Under the pieces are notes generated by a model that did not search any database, was not told where the DNA came from, and saw only the letters and a list, made by a program, of their open reading frames with translations. From Ambrosia x helenae (taxonomy: Eukaryota; Streptophyta; Magnoliopsida; Asterales; Asteraceae): a stretch of 64,000 bases of DNA. Below are positions 35,645 to 47,213 of the stretch, one piece after another (positions within the stretch are counted from its first letter, which is position 1; every line of letters begins with the position of its first letter). The position numbers and the translations under genes were made by a program. Location of the stretch: assembly GCA_030844895.1 (NCBI GenBank), contig CM061233.1, positions 61,219,468 through 61,283,467 of the forward strand. Direction: 5' to 3'.

Positions 35645-36224
35645 TGGGATTGGGTACTAAACCGGCTAGTTCTCATACCCAATCCCGGATGTACAACTGC
35701 GTTGTAAGAACTCATGCGCAAAAGACCAAAGGAGTAAGTTACGCTTGGTCAACAACCACGTAGTAGGCAACGGAGAATATCATGCATGGTCAACCGCCAT
35801 GCATGAATCAAGGAGATAATTCCGTGAGCCCGACACTAAAGGCGGTAAACCGTTCCATCATTCCCTTAAACTTAGCTCTTCATAACTACCTTACTAACAT
35901 AATTAAGGGTAGTGGAGATAACCTAACCGGGCCTAGCCCAACATGGTTAGGACTTGGGTAATGGTGGCATACGTCGACCCCTATATAAGGAATTACATCC
36001 CTAGTAGGGAGGACACTTTTTGCTAACCCAAAGAGCTATCGCTAAGATAGTATCCCCATTCACCCCGTTTTTGTTACAAACTACTACCTTGTGGAGTCAT
36101 CTCCCTACCCACGTCAACTCTTGTTTGCATGTCATTCAATCCAGATTTGCTATTGAAGGATCAACCATGTGGAATACATTAATCTTATCATCCTTACCCG
36201 GTGGTAAGACTATTTGTTTCTTTA
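35645..36224 (+). repeat. Element E 3' LTR
   Basis: 580 bp. The first 50 bp form a hairpin (TGGGATTGGGTA ... TACCCAATCCC). From 35696 on it matches the 5' LTR (24124-24630). It has a TATA box at 35980-35990. The end is placed at GTTTCTTTA by alignment to GTTTCTTCA in the 5' copy. The probable target copy is GTGAT (36225-36229). Confidence 0.8.
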
Positions 36225-37160
36225 GTGATTGATTAGTTAATTCATCAAACAAAGAAGTAGTAGAAAAAATTGTTAAGAATACAAAACACCACTTTAAACA
36301 AAAATAAACTATTTATTTCATACCAAGTTCCATCATCACCCTAGCAACACCAAGAGAAATCTATCCTAGCGTGGTTGATACAACAATCACAATGTTGGTT
36401 TTGTGTACAAAACATGGTGAGGGTTGTATGGAGATTTCTAGTGGTTTTGGATGATTTCGGTTTGTTTCTCTATCAAATGTCATGTTTATAGAGTGATCCC
36501 AAGCTCCAAAGGACACCTACAAGTCCCAAAGATGGCTGATACTTCATGTAGAAGGTGGAGGATTTGATGGTTTAAGGGATATGATGGGATGCCAAAGTGT
36601 GGAGTGGATGTCTCTATTTGTAGGCATTTCAGGTGGTGCACACCCGTGAGATATGGCACGCCCATGCTCAACAGCTGGTACTGTTGCAGAGTCCTTTTGT
36701 GCAAAAATTGTCTGTCTGCAGATCTGGCACGCGCGTGCCAACAAGAGGGCATGCCCGTGCTTGTCCGTTCGTGCAACCGTGTTGTCAGTTCTGGTCTGCT
36801 GGAGCCTTGGAGAACACACACTTGAAGTGCATGGCCGTGCATCATGGTGGGCACGCCCATGCAAGCAGGTACATTTGACTTTTTGCTTCCTGCTGACTAG
36901 GAAATGTTGACTTGTTGACCCGGGACAGGTGCACGGCCATTCACAGCTTGGGCGCGGCCGTGCTGCATCTACACCAGCTCTCAAAGTCTTTAATTCCTAG
37001 CCTTTATTGTCGTTTTTCACATCTTTTTATTTCTCAACCTCAAATCCTACAATTATCAACAAAGAAAGATAAATCATGATAAAACTAAGATAAAAATGTG
37101 AATTTGGGTGAAAAATGAGTAAAAATGTGCGTGTAAAACATGTGCAATTCTTGGCACATC
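36225..37160 (-). repeat. Unclassified repeat, probably LTR-derived
   Basis: No coding domain. It holds a minus-strand TATA-like CTCTATAAAC (36484-36493) and, upstream of it in that sense, a GC-rich word array (36633-36968), the arrangement seen in LTRs A, C, F and H. I cannot delimit its ends or assign a superfamily. Confidence 0.4.
36633..36968. repeat. Word array GGCACGCCCGTGCC
   Basis: At least eight imperfect copies of a GC-rich, largely self-complementary word, including the perfect palindrome GGCACGCGCGTGCC at 36726-36739 and variants GGCACGCCCATGC, GGCATGCCCGTGC and GCACGGCCATTC. Confidence 0.75.
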
Positions 37161-37977
37161 ATCTCAACAATTTCATTTATTCGAAAACACGAATAGAAAA
37201 CTTAAACCAATATGAATATCCAGTAATAATTGCAACGAGCTAATCTCCTCACGTACTTTCAAATTATATTCTCTGCAAGGGTAATTTTTTATAATACAAT
37301 ATAATGCTTTTTAAGAGTGCAGGTACAAAAAGAAGTATAATCTATAGTTGGATTTATTCAACAAATTAAAGTTTTTATTTTTTTAAACATTTGATAAACA
37401 ATTAAATAACTTAATATTATTACATATCATATTAAATATTGTTATTTTAATTTAAAGAAATATAATGCATTTGATAAAATGTTAAATAACTTGCTCTTAT
37501 TACATAGAATTAATAATGTTATTTTAATTTAAAGAATATAATATGTTTAATTTTATGTAATGGACACTTTTCGAACATCGTTTTCTCTATTTTGGTGTCA
37601 AAGAAGTTGAAATATAAGTTTCTTAAAAAACACTTAAATATCATTAATGTAATGGACACTTATTTTGTTGTCAAAGAAGTTGAAATATAAGTTTCTTAAA
37701 AAGAACACTTCAATATCCATTTAGTCTCAACAATTTCATTTATTCGAAAGCATGAATAGAAAACTTGAACCAATATGAATATCCGGTCTCGGAATACTCC
37801 TTTGTCCATTGGGTATTTCGAGAGTGCTCAGGATTGATTTGTCGGTCGTTAAAAAAATATGAATATCTGGTAATAATTGCAACGGGCTCATCTCCTCACG
37901 TACCTTCAAATTATATTATCTGCAAGGGTAATTTTTTATATAATGTTCATAATATCTATATCTATATTTCTATATTA
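37161..37977. repeat. AT-rich region with local duplications
   Basis: The segment 37164-37300 (TCTCAACAATTTCATTTATT onward) recurs at 37725-37945 with an extra segment of about 80 bp inside. A second pair around GTCAAAGAAGTTGAAATATA is at about 37600 and 37670. No gene. Confidence 0.75.
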
Positions 37978-38159
37978 TCTTATTAAGGAGGAGTGATGTA
38001 TAACATGGTAATTTGCATTTCCGTATTGCTTAACAAGCAACATGTACAACATATTTAAGCATGGAATTTAAGGGTATTATAGCCATAGTTGTGACAATTA
38101 AGACACTTTGATGGACAGTATAGTAAATTTAGCATGTTATTATAAAATTTAATCCCTTC

Positions 38160-38624
38160 ATTGCCCTTTCTTCCTCTGTGGTTCCCTTATGCTCTAAACA
38201 ATTCATTCTCCCCTTCACCTTCTCCTGGTTGAAACTGTCGTCCTCAATACCAAATATGATGTTGTCTTCAATACCCATTGTAAGTATGTAGTTATATCGA
38301 TTCATTGTGCAAAGATTACTCCATCTTCCTCTATTTAATCTTACTCCACTTGTACCAATTTCTTAAACCCTAATATTCCAATCCAAAACAATCAATCAAT
38401 CAAACCAACTGGCCGGAATCATGTACAATATCGGAGATACGCTCCTTATCGGTGGCAATAAATCTGACGACAAGAAGTACTATACCGGCCAGCTTAACAT
38501 GTCATGTATATATGGTATGCTTCTGTCAAGTAAGAATTGCAACAAACTTAAGTTGAAATATCCCATTTCATCTCTGCATAAATATTCTTGCTATTTGAGT
38601 TGAATGTACAGGTTATTTGTTACA
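38160..38624 (+). other. Helitron 1 cargo, unidentified
   Basis: Includes an ATG-started open frame 38421-38603 (MYNIGDTLLIGGN...) after a C-rich leader-like stretch. I do not recognise it. It could be the first exon of a captured gene. Confidence 0.3.
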
Positions 38625-41289
38625 CTAGTAGGAAGCCCGTGCGTTGCCGCGGGAGCGATAATATAAAATGTGATATTCTATATTTAGTTTTATCAATTCT
38701 CTCGTGTATCATGTCCATGAATATTTATGTACCCTAACTGAACCTTAAAAATATGCTAAAACTATGTGGAATGCATATACATGTGTTGATAACTATAAAT
38801 ACTCTAAATCATTATGCCCACCATTCAAATTATAAGTTTTTTAATCAATTCAGAATCGCATTCCATGTTTAAATAAGTTTGAAATTAGGAGTGGAGGTTA
38901 GTGGTCGATTGAGGGTGCCCCGCCCCACTCTCATTTTCTTTGCTCAATAGTGTAAGTTTACGTGTCATCGGCCTAAATTTTTATACGCAATATTGTGTCC
39001 AACCCCTTCCATTTTAAAGGTCGTCCTTGACTGTCGTTGCGACGAGGATCCGATGTGTGTGCAAAACACTTAGAACCATGTAGCAAACTAACCATGCTTC
39101 TAATCAAATTCTCACTTTTAAATGAGAATGAATTTCCCTATGTTTCAATACTTATTTTAAAAACACATAACATAGATGAATAACCCATTAAAAGCTCAAT
39201 TTAAGATTCATGTTATTAATTAATACAGGAAATGAGTTCAAAAATCATTAATCAAAGTTGTAGACTCTAATTATACAGCACACCTAAATGATTGTAACCT
39301 TTGATATAGTTATTTTAAAAAGCATAACATGCATGAATAACCAATTAAAAGCTCAATTTCTAGTCTAAGTTAAAACTAAAAGATTGATGTTACGGATCAA
39401 AACAAAACATGGAATATGTTAATAAGTCATTAATCAAATTTGTTAGTGGTAGTTATACAACACAACTAAATGGGCGAACCAATCCTCATGATTGAAGATT
39501 TAAACATTTTTATAGTCTTAACCAGACATAGCATAGATCAATAACCAACAAAAAAAAATAATTAACAGCAAAAAAAACATATCAATTCATGTGTTTGCTA
39601 CAAATTTAGAATTTTTTTTCTACAACAACAAAGCTTGCTTCCAACTGGAACTCCTCTTACTCGGTCCAGGCGAATTCTTTAGACCACTCACCTGAAATAT
39701 AGCACTGAATTTGTATTATAAAAGCAAAGAAACACAACAAGAAAAATCAAGCACATATAACTATAATAACAATAAAATAGAAATCCAACCTTTTAGCAGC
39801 ATCAACAGATTGTCAATCGAAGAGAAGAACCAGCAAGATGCGAACATCTGGGTGTGATGGGTATGGAAGAACTTATAGTTTCAAGAAGATGGAGTTATGG
39901 AACTCGAAGAGACGATTTTGAATTTCCAAATTAAATTTTTGGTTAAAGTGAATTTGTTCTTTATAACAATGTTACGCGAATGATGATTGGAATGTGAACT
40001 AATCACCATTTGTGTAGTTAATATTGTATTCATTATGATGAACCACCAAGGAAGATGAAAGGTTAGTATGAATTGAATTGACTAAGATGGCCTTAAAGTG
40101 TCTTAAAAGTTTGATGAATATCCAAATTCAATCCCTCTAAATTGGCTTTAAGTGTATTGTAATTTATGCTTAAATATTTGTACACAATACAAAATTACAA
40201 TGGTGTGCATCTTTGGACATAATATTTATCAAACTCTTTGAAAGTCACTCAAATTCTATTTACAATGTATACAACTTCCTAATAATTGAATATGCTATAT
40301 TGGACACTATATAAAGGTAAAACTTGGACCAAAAACAAATTGTATGCAAGGCAACCAAATCCTAAATCGTCCTGTTTCAATCAAACAAACTATATTAAAG
40401 CAGCAGTGAAATAAAACGACGAGAAGATATTACTGATCCAATCTCGATCTCCAAGAACATTTTCAGTTTAGTGTTGTGATTCTTATCGGAAACTTCCCTC
40501 ATTACCCAACCTGCAGTTCCAATAACAGTTTTAAGTTCAGCTTGTTAATAAAACCAATAGCAACATGATAAATATTGATCTCAACTCTATAGATAAAACA
40601 CATTAACATTTATAAAAGATATTAGCAATTAAAGAAAAAAAATCCGATTGGGTTTCCTACAAAGCTGTTGAAGGTCGATTAGGATGATATGTGTGGTTCT
40701 GCCTCTTTGGCCTTACAAGAAGTGTTGAAATTGAATAGGCACACCAATTCTTTAGCAACCTTATCCTATACACCATAAATATTTGATGAATATAAGTAAG
40801 TGTATGTTTCCAACAACTAAAGCTATATTATTAACAATGTAAAGGACAAAAATTACAAATCGACAGTAAAACAAATCGAGCAATGAAAAATACCTCGAAT
40901 CGGTTAAATGGTGTTTTTTCTGTATGCGAAATCTATGAACTTTGTCATGGTTTGCATCATGAGTAACGTAGACATGTCAAGTAATGATAATAGTAAGATG
41001 AGTTTCTTGAAAAGTAAAACAAGTGTAGAAGACAAGAAAACAATGACTATAAATGAGTATTCAAGAGTATGGAAATGGGTTTTATTGGGTGTTTTGAATG
41101 TAGGTTACATCTTGAGAGACATATAAAGTGTGTATTACACACATATACAATGTGCATAATATGTTATACATGAGGGGCAAAAAGGATAGGAAATGACAAA
41201 AATATAGAGATTTGTAAAGAGGCTTTTCATATGCCATCTTAAAATTGAGATGAAATTACTTTCATGGACATGCTTCCTCCTTAATAAGG
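38625..41289 (-). mobile_element. Helitron-like element 2, nested and inverted (2.67 kb)
   Basis: On the minus strand the 5' end is CCTTATTAAGGAGGAAGC (41289) and the 3' end has the GCAACG hairpin region with CTAG then T at 38625. Flanks are A (38624) and T (41290) on the plus strand, as expected for an A/T target. Non-coding. Both ends resemble those of element 1, so they are relatives. Confidence 0.6.
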
Positions 41290-41673
41290 TATAAAAAATA
41301 ATCTAGATTTCATGATTAAAATGTTTATTTGACATTTAGTAAATTATTTTTGTATGGATTATTTGGTTAAACGTGTAAAGGCCTAATAAGGTTCAACATT
41401 CCAAATCTGGCCAATGTTTTTCTATGATTTCTATTATCTTAAACTCATTTTTGATATGAAAGACATTTATTTATCATAAGAGTTTATAATATTTTTGTCA
41501 AATGTCTAAAGCAAATATCAGTTCTTAATTAACAGAACTGTTCATTTTGAATGGACCGGATTACTTCTCCGATTGACATATGGCTCTAAACCTAAGTTGA
41601 GTTCAGTTCTTAATGATTTTGTATATTACATTATAACATATTAGTCATGTATTTGCTTTTACATGTTTTACAG

Positions 41674-41776
41674 GTGTTGCTTTGCATAGTTGGAGGCCTA
41701 ATTTAGAAGATCCTAATAGTGTGCTTCAAGGTTGGAATCTCACTTTAGATAACCCCTATACACAATTTCATGTCAG
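41674..41776 (+). pseudogene. SERK-like exon fragment captured by Helitron 1
   Basis: After an acceptor (ACATGTTTTACAG) the frame reads VALHSWRPNLEDPNSVLQ and then GWNLTLDNPYTQFHV. This closely follows the second exon of plant SERK/BAK1-type LRR receptor kinases (N-terminal leucine-zipper-like and SPxx-preceding region). It ends early, before the usual CNN motif; CAG|GTTTGAG there could be a chance donor. No LRR, transmembrane or kinase part follows, so it is a fragment. The substitution of the conserved Cys by Tyr (NPYTQ) argues against function. Confidence 0.7.
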
Positions 41777-42193
41777 GTTTGAGCTCCCCTAACTGTTAAA
41801 TATTGTTGTCATTTTTTTTTATTTAGGTGTGTTGGGTTTGTTTTAATTCCCACATTTGTATTTGAATTCTTTTATGAAAGTTTATGCTTACTTGGTTTCG
41901 ATTTGAAATTGAATTCATGATAATTGTTTTTTTCATGTTTATGAATGTGGCTGACTTAGACTAATAATCTATTGGGTGAATGTTTCGCAATTACTATTTA
42001 TGTAAAAAAGATAGAATGGCTAAAAGTTACATTTTCTTTGGAATAGATTGGTGTTATGTTTGTTATGAATTCTTCGCTCAGATGCTTTGATTAATATTAT
42101 TAAATAACACATATAAGCAAATAAGTTACTGTACGCATGTAATTGCAGTGTATTGTTTAATTGTTAATATATACATTTGATGTTATTTATAGG

Positions 42194-42491
42194 GAATGAG
42201 TTTTAGGTTGATGCAACCCGTTGGGTGGGCTGGGATGGTGAGCAGAGGCTCTAACTACATCTCGTTAGTTATTATTTTTGTTTGTTTAAAGAATACTTCA
42301 CAAAGAATATGATTTTTAGAAGTTGAATGACACTACTATATTGCTCTTTTAGGATGCCATGGAGGTGGTGATTTGGTCACTTTATGACGCCTATCGGTTT
42401 AGATGCACTTTTGAGCTCTGGTGGTGGTGGTTTGTATTCTTCTAAAAGAGATTTCTCATTATCACTAGATTCTGATTCAGAATCTTTCATG
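42194..42491 (+). other. Exon-like open blocks in Helitron 1, before the hAT
   Basis: Block 42194-42262 after TTTATAG reads GMSFRLMQPVGWAGMVSRG. Block 42353-42491 after CTCTTTTAG reads MPWRW, a TGA, then FGHFMTPIGLDALLSSGGG and a Ser/Asp-rich end. The product is unidentified; they may belong with the blocks after the hAT. Confidence 0.35.
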
Positions 42492-42538
42492 TATGTAGTA
42501 TGTGCTTACTGGTTTAGATTAGTCTAATTTAGTGATAC

Positions 42539-42546
42539 TTTGTTAA
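42539..42546 (+). repeat. hAT target-site duplication, left
   Basis: TTTGTTAA, repeated exactly at 46005-46012. Confidence 0.92.
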
Positions 42547-43516
42547 CAGGGCCGGCCCAATAAGGGTGCAGGGAGGACCTGCGGCCCGAGCCCAAGTTCT
42601 AAGAGGGCACATTTTTTTCAAACACTTTTATGTATGGTAGGTCCATTAACTAATAGCCCAATTAATTACACATTATGTAGGAGCCCATTTAGGTTAAAAA
42701 AACAAAACAAACAATTGCCGACATCTTGACCCCACTCTGACATTGCGACTAGCTTTTGTTTGCTCTGGTTTTCGTAAATCAGTAAGTTCTTTTATGAATA
42801 TATATATATATGATGGATTGATGGACCACACCTCAATTAGCATTTATCAATTTATTATTATATTCTTCATTGTTTGTTTGTGTGCTTTTGTAAATATGGT
42901 GCACGACATTTAAGATTTTAATTGACTGTTGCTCATACAAGATCTAAATCTAGGAAATCATGTCAAGTTGTGTTGAATATTATCAATTTAATATGTAATT
43001 GGTTAATGGGTAGTTGACTAATTATTAATGGTTAGAACTTAGAAATTTAGAATTACGGTTTTGTTGAATTAACCTAATGCTCTAATAATCTTAATTGTTA
43101 ATTGTTAGAATTGTTAATTGTTAAAAGTATGGCTCCTAAATAAGAATCTGGTAGTCAAAAGCGTAAAAAGAGAAAGCGAGCTGAAGCAATGGCCAAATCT
43201 CTAACCGGTTCACTTCAAAAGCTATGGGCTAAAAAGAATGTTAAAGAGCATGAGGAAGTCGAAGTAGAAGAGGAGGAAGAACAAGAGCAGGTTGAAGAGC
43301 AAGAGCATGTGGAAATAGAAGAACATGATGAAGAACAAGAGCATGTGCAAGTAGAACCAAAAGAGCACGTAAACCACAATGTTGATGATATATTTGATCC
43401 AAGAATGTGGGAAGGACTTAATTCTGACCAAATTAAACTTTTGGTTGAGAAAGGTCCTAAAAGAGATACTAATGTAGTAGTTGGTCCCTACGATAAAGAT
43501 GGTAGACGATTTTCTG

Positions 43517-43520
<4 letters not shown>

Positions 43521-43589
<69 letters not shown>
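43521..43589 (+). repeat. (TA)34 microsatellite inside the transposase frame
   Basis: Reads as an alternating Tyr-Ile run of about 23 residues and keeps the downstream frame. Confidence 0.95.
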
Positions 43590-43593
<4 letters not shown>

Positions 43594-44520
43594 ACTTTAT
43601 CAAATTTGAAGAAATGTGATAGAGAATGGCTAGTATACTCGAAAGAGGTAAACAAGCTATTTTGTTTTTGTTGCAAAGTGTTTAGAACGGGGATGCCAAA
43701 AGGTAGATTGGAAGGTGTAGGTTTTGATGATTGGCACCATACTACCCGTAGAGTCCGAGAACACGAGGTTTCCTTGGGTCATCTCACAAATATGCATAAG
43801 TGGTTTGATATGCGAAGAAGATTGAAGTTGAACGAAAAAATTGATAAAGTGCAATACGAGCAATTCAAGAAAGAAAGAAAGAGATTACTGGAAACAAGTC
43901 CTTTTGAGAATCATTGCACTAGTGAAGTTTCTTGCTAAACATAATTTAGCGTTTCGTGGAACAAATGAAAAGTTGTATCAAAAAGGTAATTTGTGTTTAA
44001 TTTTTTTTGTTCCACTTCCACTTAATTGTTATAACTGATTCCAATTTTTGTTTGTTGATTGTATTTAAAAGGTAATGGAAATTTCTTGGGTCTGGTTGAA
44101 ATGTTGGAAGAGTTTGATCCGGTTATCAAGGAGCATGTGTGACGGATCACAAGTGATAGGATTCATGTGCATTATCTTGGACACAAAATCCAAAACGGGA
44201 TAGTACTATTGCTTGCTGAAGAAATTAAAAAAGAAATCATCAAGAACATAAAGGATGCAAAGTACTACTCAATAATTCTTGATTGTACTCCTGACTCAAG
44301 CCACCAAGAACAGATGACTATAATAGTGAGATATTTAAAGTTTTCATCTAATTCTATTACTGTCGAGGAGTCATTTTTAGGGTTTTTGAATGCTAATGAT
44401 ACCACCGGGAAGGGACTATTTGATATTACTTTTGCAGAGATACAATCTCTTGGTCTTGAAATTGATGATATGCGTGGTCAAGGCTACGACAACGGAGCAA
44501 ACATGAAAGGGTCACACAAA

Positions 44521-44634
44521 GGAGTGCAAGCGAGATTTTTAGAAGAAAACCCTAGAGCCTTTTACACTCCTTATGGTGGAGTGCAAACGAGATTTTTAGA
44601 AGAAAACCCTGGAGCCTTTTACACTCCTTATGGT
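44521..44634 (+). repeat. 57-bp in-frame tandem duplication in the transposase
   Basis: GVQARFLEENPRAFYTPYG is followed directly by GVQTRFLEENPGAFYTPYG, just before the CHSLNL motif. Confidence 0.92.
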
Positions 44635-46004
44635 TGCCATTCTCTTAACCTTACATTATGTGATATGGTTTATAGTTGTGTTAAAGGAAAGAGCTTTTTT
44701 GGACACATCCGGCGCATATATACTATCTTTGCAAATTCTATTAATCGATGGCAGATTTTGAAAGAGAATCTTAAAGGCTGGAGTCTCAAATCATTGTCTC
44801 AAACTCGTTGGAAAGTCGTCTTGAGAGTGTAAAGGCCATTAAATTGCAACTTGTCGATTTGCGAGAAGCTTTACTTGATGTTGGAGAGACAGATAAAGAT
44901 GCTGCAATTGCAGAGGAAGCAAAGTCTTTAGCGGAACATCAATTTGGTGATTTTGAATTTTCGGTATCAATTGTCATATGGTATGAAGTATTAAACCAGG
45001 TGAATATAGTGAGCAAGAAGTTACAAGAAAAGGATATGCACCTCGATACTGCTATTAGAGAAATAAACAAATTGATTGAGTACTTCAAGGACTATAGAGA
45101 CAATGGTTTTGCAAAAGCGATTGATGAAGCTACAAAGATTGCTAATGAAATGGATGTTGATCCTATATTTGTAAAGAAACGTATAATTAAAAGAAAAAAA
45201 AGAGATGAGAGTTCAAGTAGCCAAGAAGTCTCCTTTATAGATGAAGAGAATTTTAGAGTAAATTATTTCTTATATATTGTTGATCAAGTTCTTGTTTCTC
45301 TTGAGACAAGATTTGAGCAATTCAAATGGTATGAGGGGTTATTAGGTTTTTTTGTTTCCATATAAGTTGAGTGGAATTGAAGATGAAGATCTTAAGTTGT
45401 CTTGTCATCGTCTTGAAACTGCACTCAAGTTTAACGAAAGATCTGATATTGTTGGTGAGGAACTTTATTTGGAGTTGAAATTATTTAGCACAATACAAAC
45501 TAGAAGATTTATCAACCCTATAGATGTTTTGGAGTATATGAAAGAAGACGGTTATTTCCCAAATGCTTGCATTGCATATAGAATATTGTTGACTATTCCA
45601 GTTATGGTGGCATTTGCTGAAAGGAGTTTTTCAAAATTGAAGTTATTGAAATCTTATCTACGATCTACAATGTCTCAAGAAAGACTTTGCGGATTGGCAA
45701 TGATAGCTATTGAGAGTGAAATGTTGGATAATATAAAGTGTGAAGAGTTGATCCATCAATTTGCTACCAGGAATGCTAGGAGAGCTTCACTCATCCTCGG
45801 TTAGCTATTCACTTATTACAGTATGTTATTAACTCATTGTAATACTATGCTTTTGTCATTTTGGTCATTGATATGTTTATTAATATTACTTGAATCTTTG
45901 TTTAAAGAAAGTAGTTTACATTATTTATTTCATTAAGACCGAAAGCTAAGGGGCACATTTCTTATGGTTTGGCCCGGGCACCTGAATTCTCAGGGACGAC
46001 CCTG

Positions 46005-46012
46005 TTTGTTAA
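46005..46012 (+). repeat. hAT target-site duplication, right
   Basis: TTTGTTAA, identical to 42539-42546. Confidence 0.92.
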
Positions 46013-46046
46013 CACTAGATTAAGCACAATGAGATCATGAAAACAG

Positions 46047-47213
46047 GTTCTAGAGTTTATGTTCCCGTATCGATTGCTGAATCTTGAATCTCCAAGAGAG
46101 TATATACCGTACCAAGTGCAACCCTATGTCCAAATGTAGATGGTGGGTCAACCTCTAGTTAAATGACCGTGTTTTGACTTTTGAGTCATACTCATTTGAC
46201 CTATTACCCAAATGTCTCATCTTTCCACCTCTATATACATGTATAGGGAATTTCCAAATATGTAACTAATGTTATGTTTGGGTAAACTTATTTGAGTCCA
46301 AAAGGACTTTTGGTTAAAAAGACTTATTAACTTATGACTTTTTAAAAAGTAATTTTTAGAAAAGTGTTTGGATTAGCTTGTGTGGTGGGGAAAAACAATA
46401 AGTTGATAAGTTATTTAAAAAAAAAAGTGGTTGGTTTAACTTATTTAGGTAGAATGACCAAAAAGGATATAAAAAGGGTAGGTATAAGGATATAAGGAGG
46501 GCATGTAGGTAAATAACCATCAATAAGTTATAAGGAGGTTCAAAAAGTCACACATTCCTTACTTTTCCAAAACAACTTATTATAGGCAAATGAAAAGTTA
46601 AAACACTAAGTCCTTTTCATTTTCCAAACACTTTTTTTAACTTATTAACTTTTTGGAAAAGTAATAAGTTATAAGGAGCTGGAAATAAGGATAGCCAAAC
46701 ATGCTCTAAATCCTTTTCTTAATCTAAAAATTTGACTGCGGTTTAGGTCCATCGTTTTTATAGAGAAAGGAGCGGGATTATTCATGTAGGCAGATCAATA
46801 GATAGCATATCTCATCTTCATTGGTTGTTTAGTGACATCAATAGAACAAATCTGCATTTAAGGTATACATTGACCCATATGTATGATCATTAATGTCACA
46901 TAAATTATCAGCTCATCTTGCTAATGTTATCCATAATCACAACTTTAGGCAAGGAATGATGCATGTTATCAAAGGTACTGGACACTTGTCATAGGTACTC
47001 CATCACAAAGGTTTTTGTCCCTCTTCTCCATCTATTTCTTGTTTTAAAAAATAGGTTCTGCTCAATGGCGGTAAAGTTGAGAGGGTAATGTTGGCTTATG
47101 GCTGCGGCCTAGAAGCTTCCCAAGAGGTTGTCAATAAATATCGAGTGCTTGATCCTACAACTAGTGATTGTTCGTGGGTTGATTCGTGCCCACTTACTAA
47201 TCATAAGCATCAG
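46047..47213 (+). other. Exon-like open blocks in Helitron 1, after the hAT
   Basis: Three blocks with splice-like edges. 46047-46139 (after AAAACAG) reads VLEFMFPYRLLNLESPREYI and ends at a stop. 46747-46862 (GTTTAG| to AAG|GTATAC) reads FYRERSGIIHVGRSIDSISH. 47055-47213 (AAATAG| to CAG|GTATGA) reads KVERVMLAYGCGLEASQEVV and later DCSWVDSCPL. The codon content looks like real protein, but I do not recognise the gene. They may derive from one captured host gene. Confidence 0.45.

Larger units (their letters stand above)
43129..45804 (+). pseudogene. hAT transposase, DUF4371 and hAT-C type, decayed
   Basis: ATG at 43129 is followed by a stop after four codons; a second in-frame ATG is at 43189. 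Order: basic/acidic N-terminus, EEEEQEQ-rich tract, then a TTF-type zinc-finger region (REWLVYSKEVNKLFCFCCKVF, 43622-43684), a DUF4371 core (KYYSIILDCTPDSSHQEQM at 44260, GQGYDNGANMKG at 44475) and the C-terminal dimerisation domain (PVMVAFAERSFSKLKLLKS, 45598-45655). Frameshifts occur near 43885, 44815 and 45355. An intron 43986-44071 has good sites (AAAAG|GTAATTTG and TTTAAAAG|GTAATGG). A (TA)34 tract sits in the frame, and a 57-bp segment is duplicated in tandem at 44521-44634. Related to plant zinc finger MYM-type 1-like proteins. Not functional as it stands. Confidence 0.88.
42547..46004 (+). mobile_element. hAT DNA transposon (3458 bp)
   Basis: The ends CAGGGCCGGCCC and GGGACGACCCTG are imperfect terminal inverted repeats of the hAT type, flanked by a perfect 8-bp target duplication TTTGTTAA. 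It contains one transposase gene in plus orientation. The flanks 42546|46013 join the two halves of Helitron 1, so the hAT came later. Confidence 0.93.

Noticed and set aside
36486..36984. Several overlapping open frames in the GC-rich word array
   Set aside because: They are open on both strands because of the palindromic GC-rich repeats; no domain is recognisable.
41674..41776. A host SERK gene at this locus
   Set aside because: Only part of one exon is present, with the conserved Cys changed and no kinase.
43222..43431. Reverse-strand frame opposite the acidic tract of the hAT transposase
   Set aside because: It is a shadow of the repetitive Glu codons on the coding strand.
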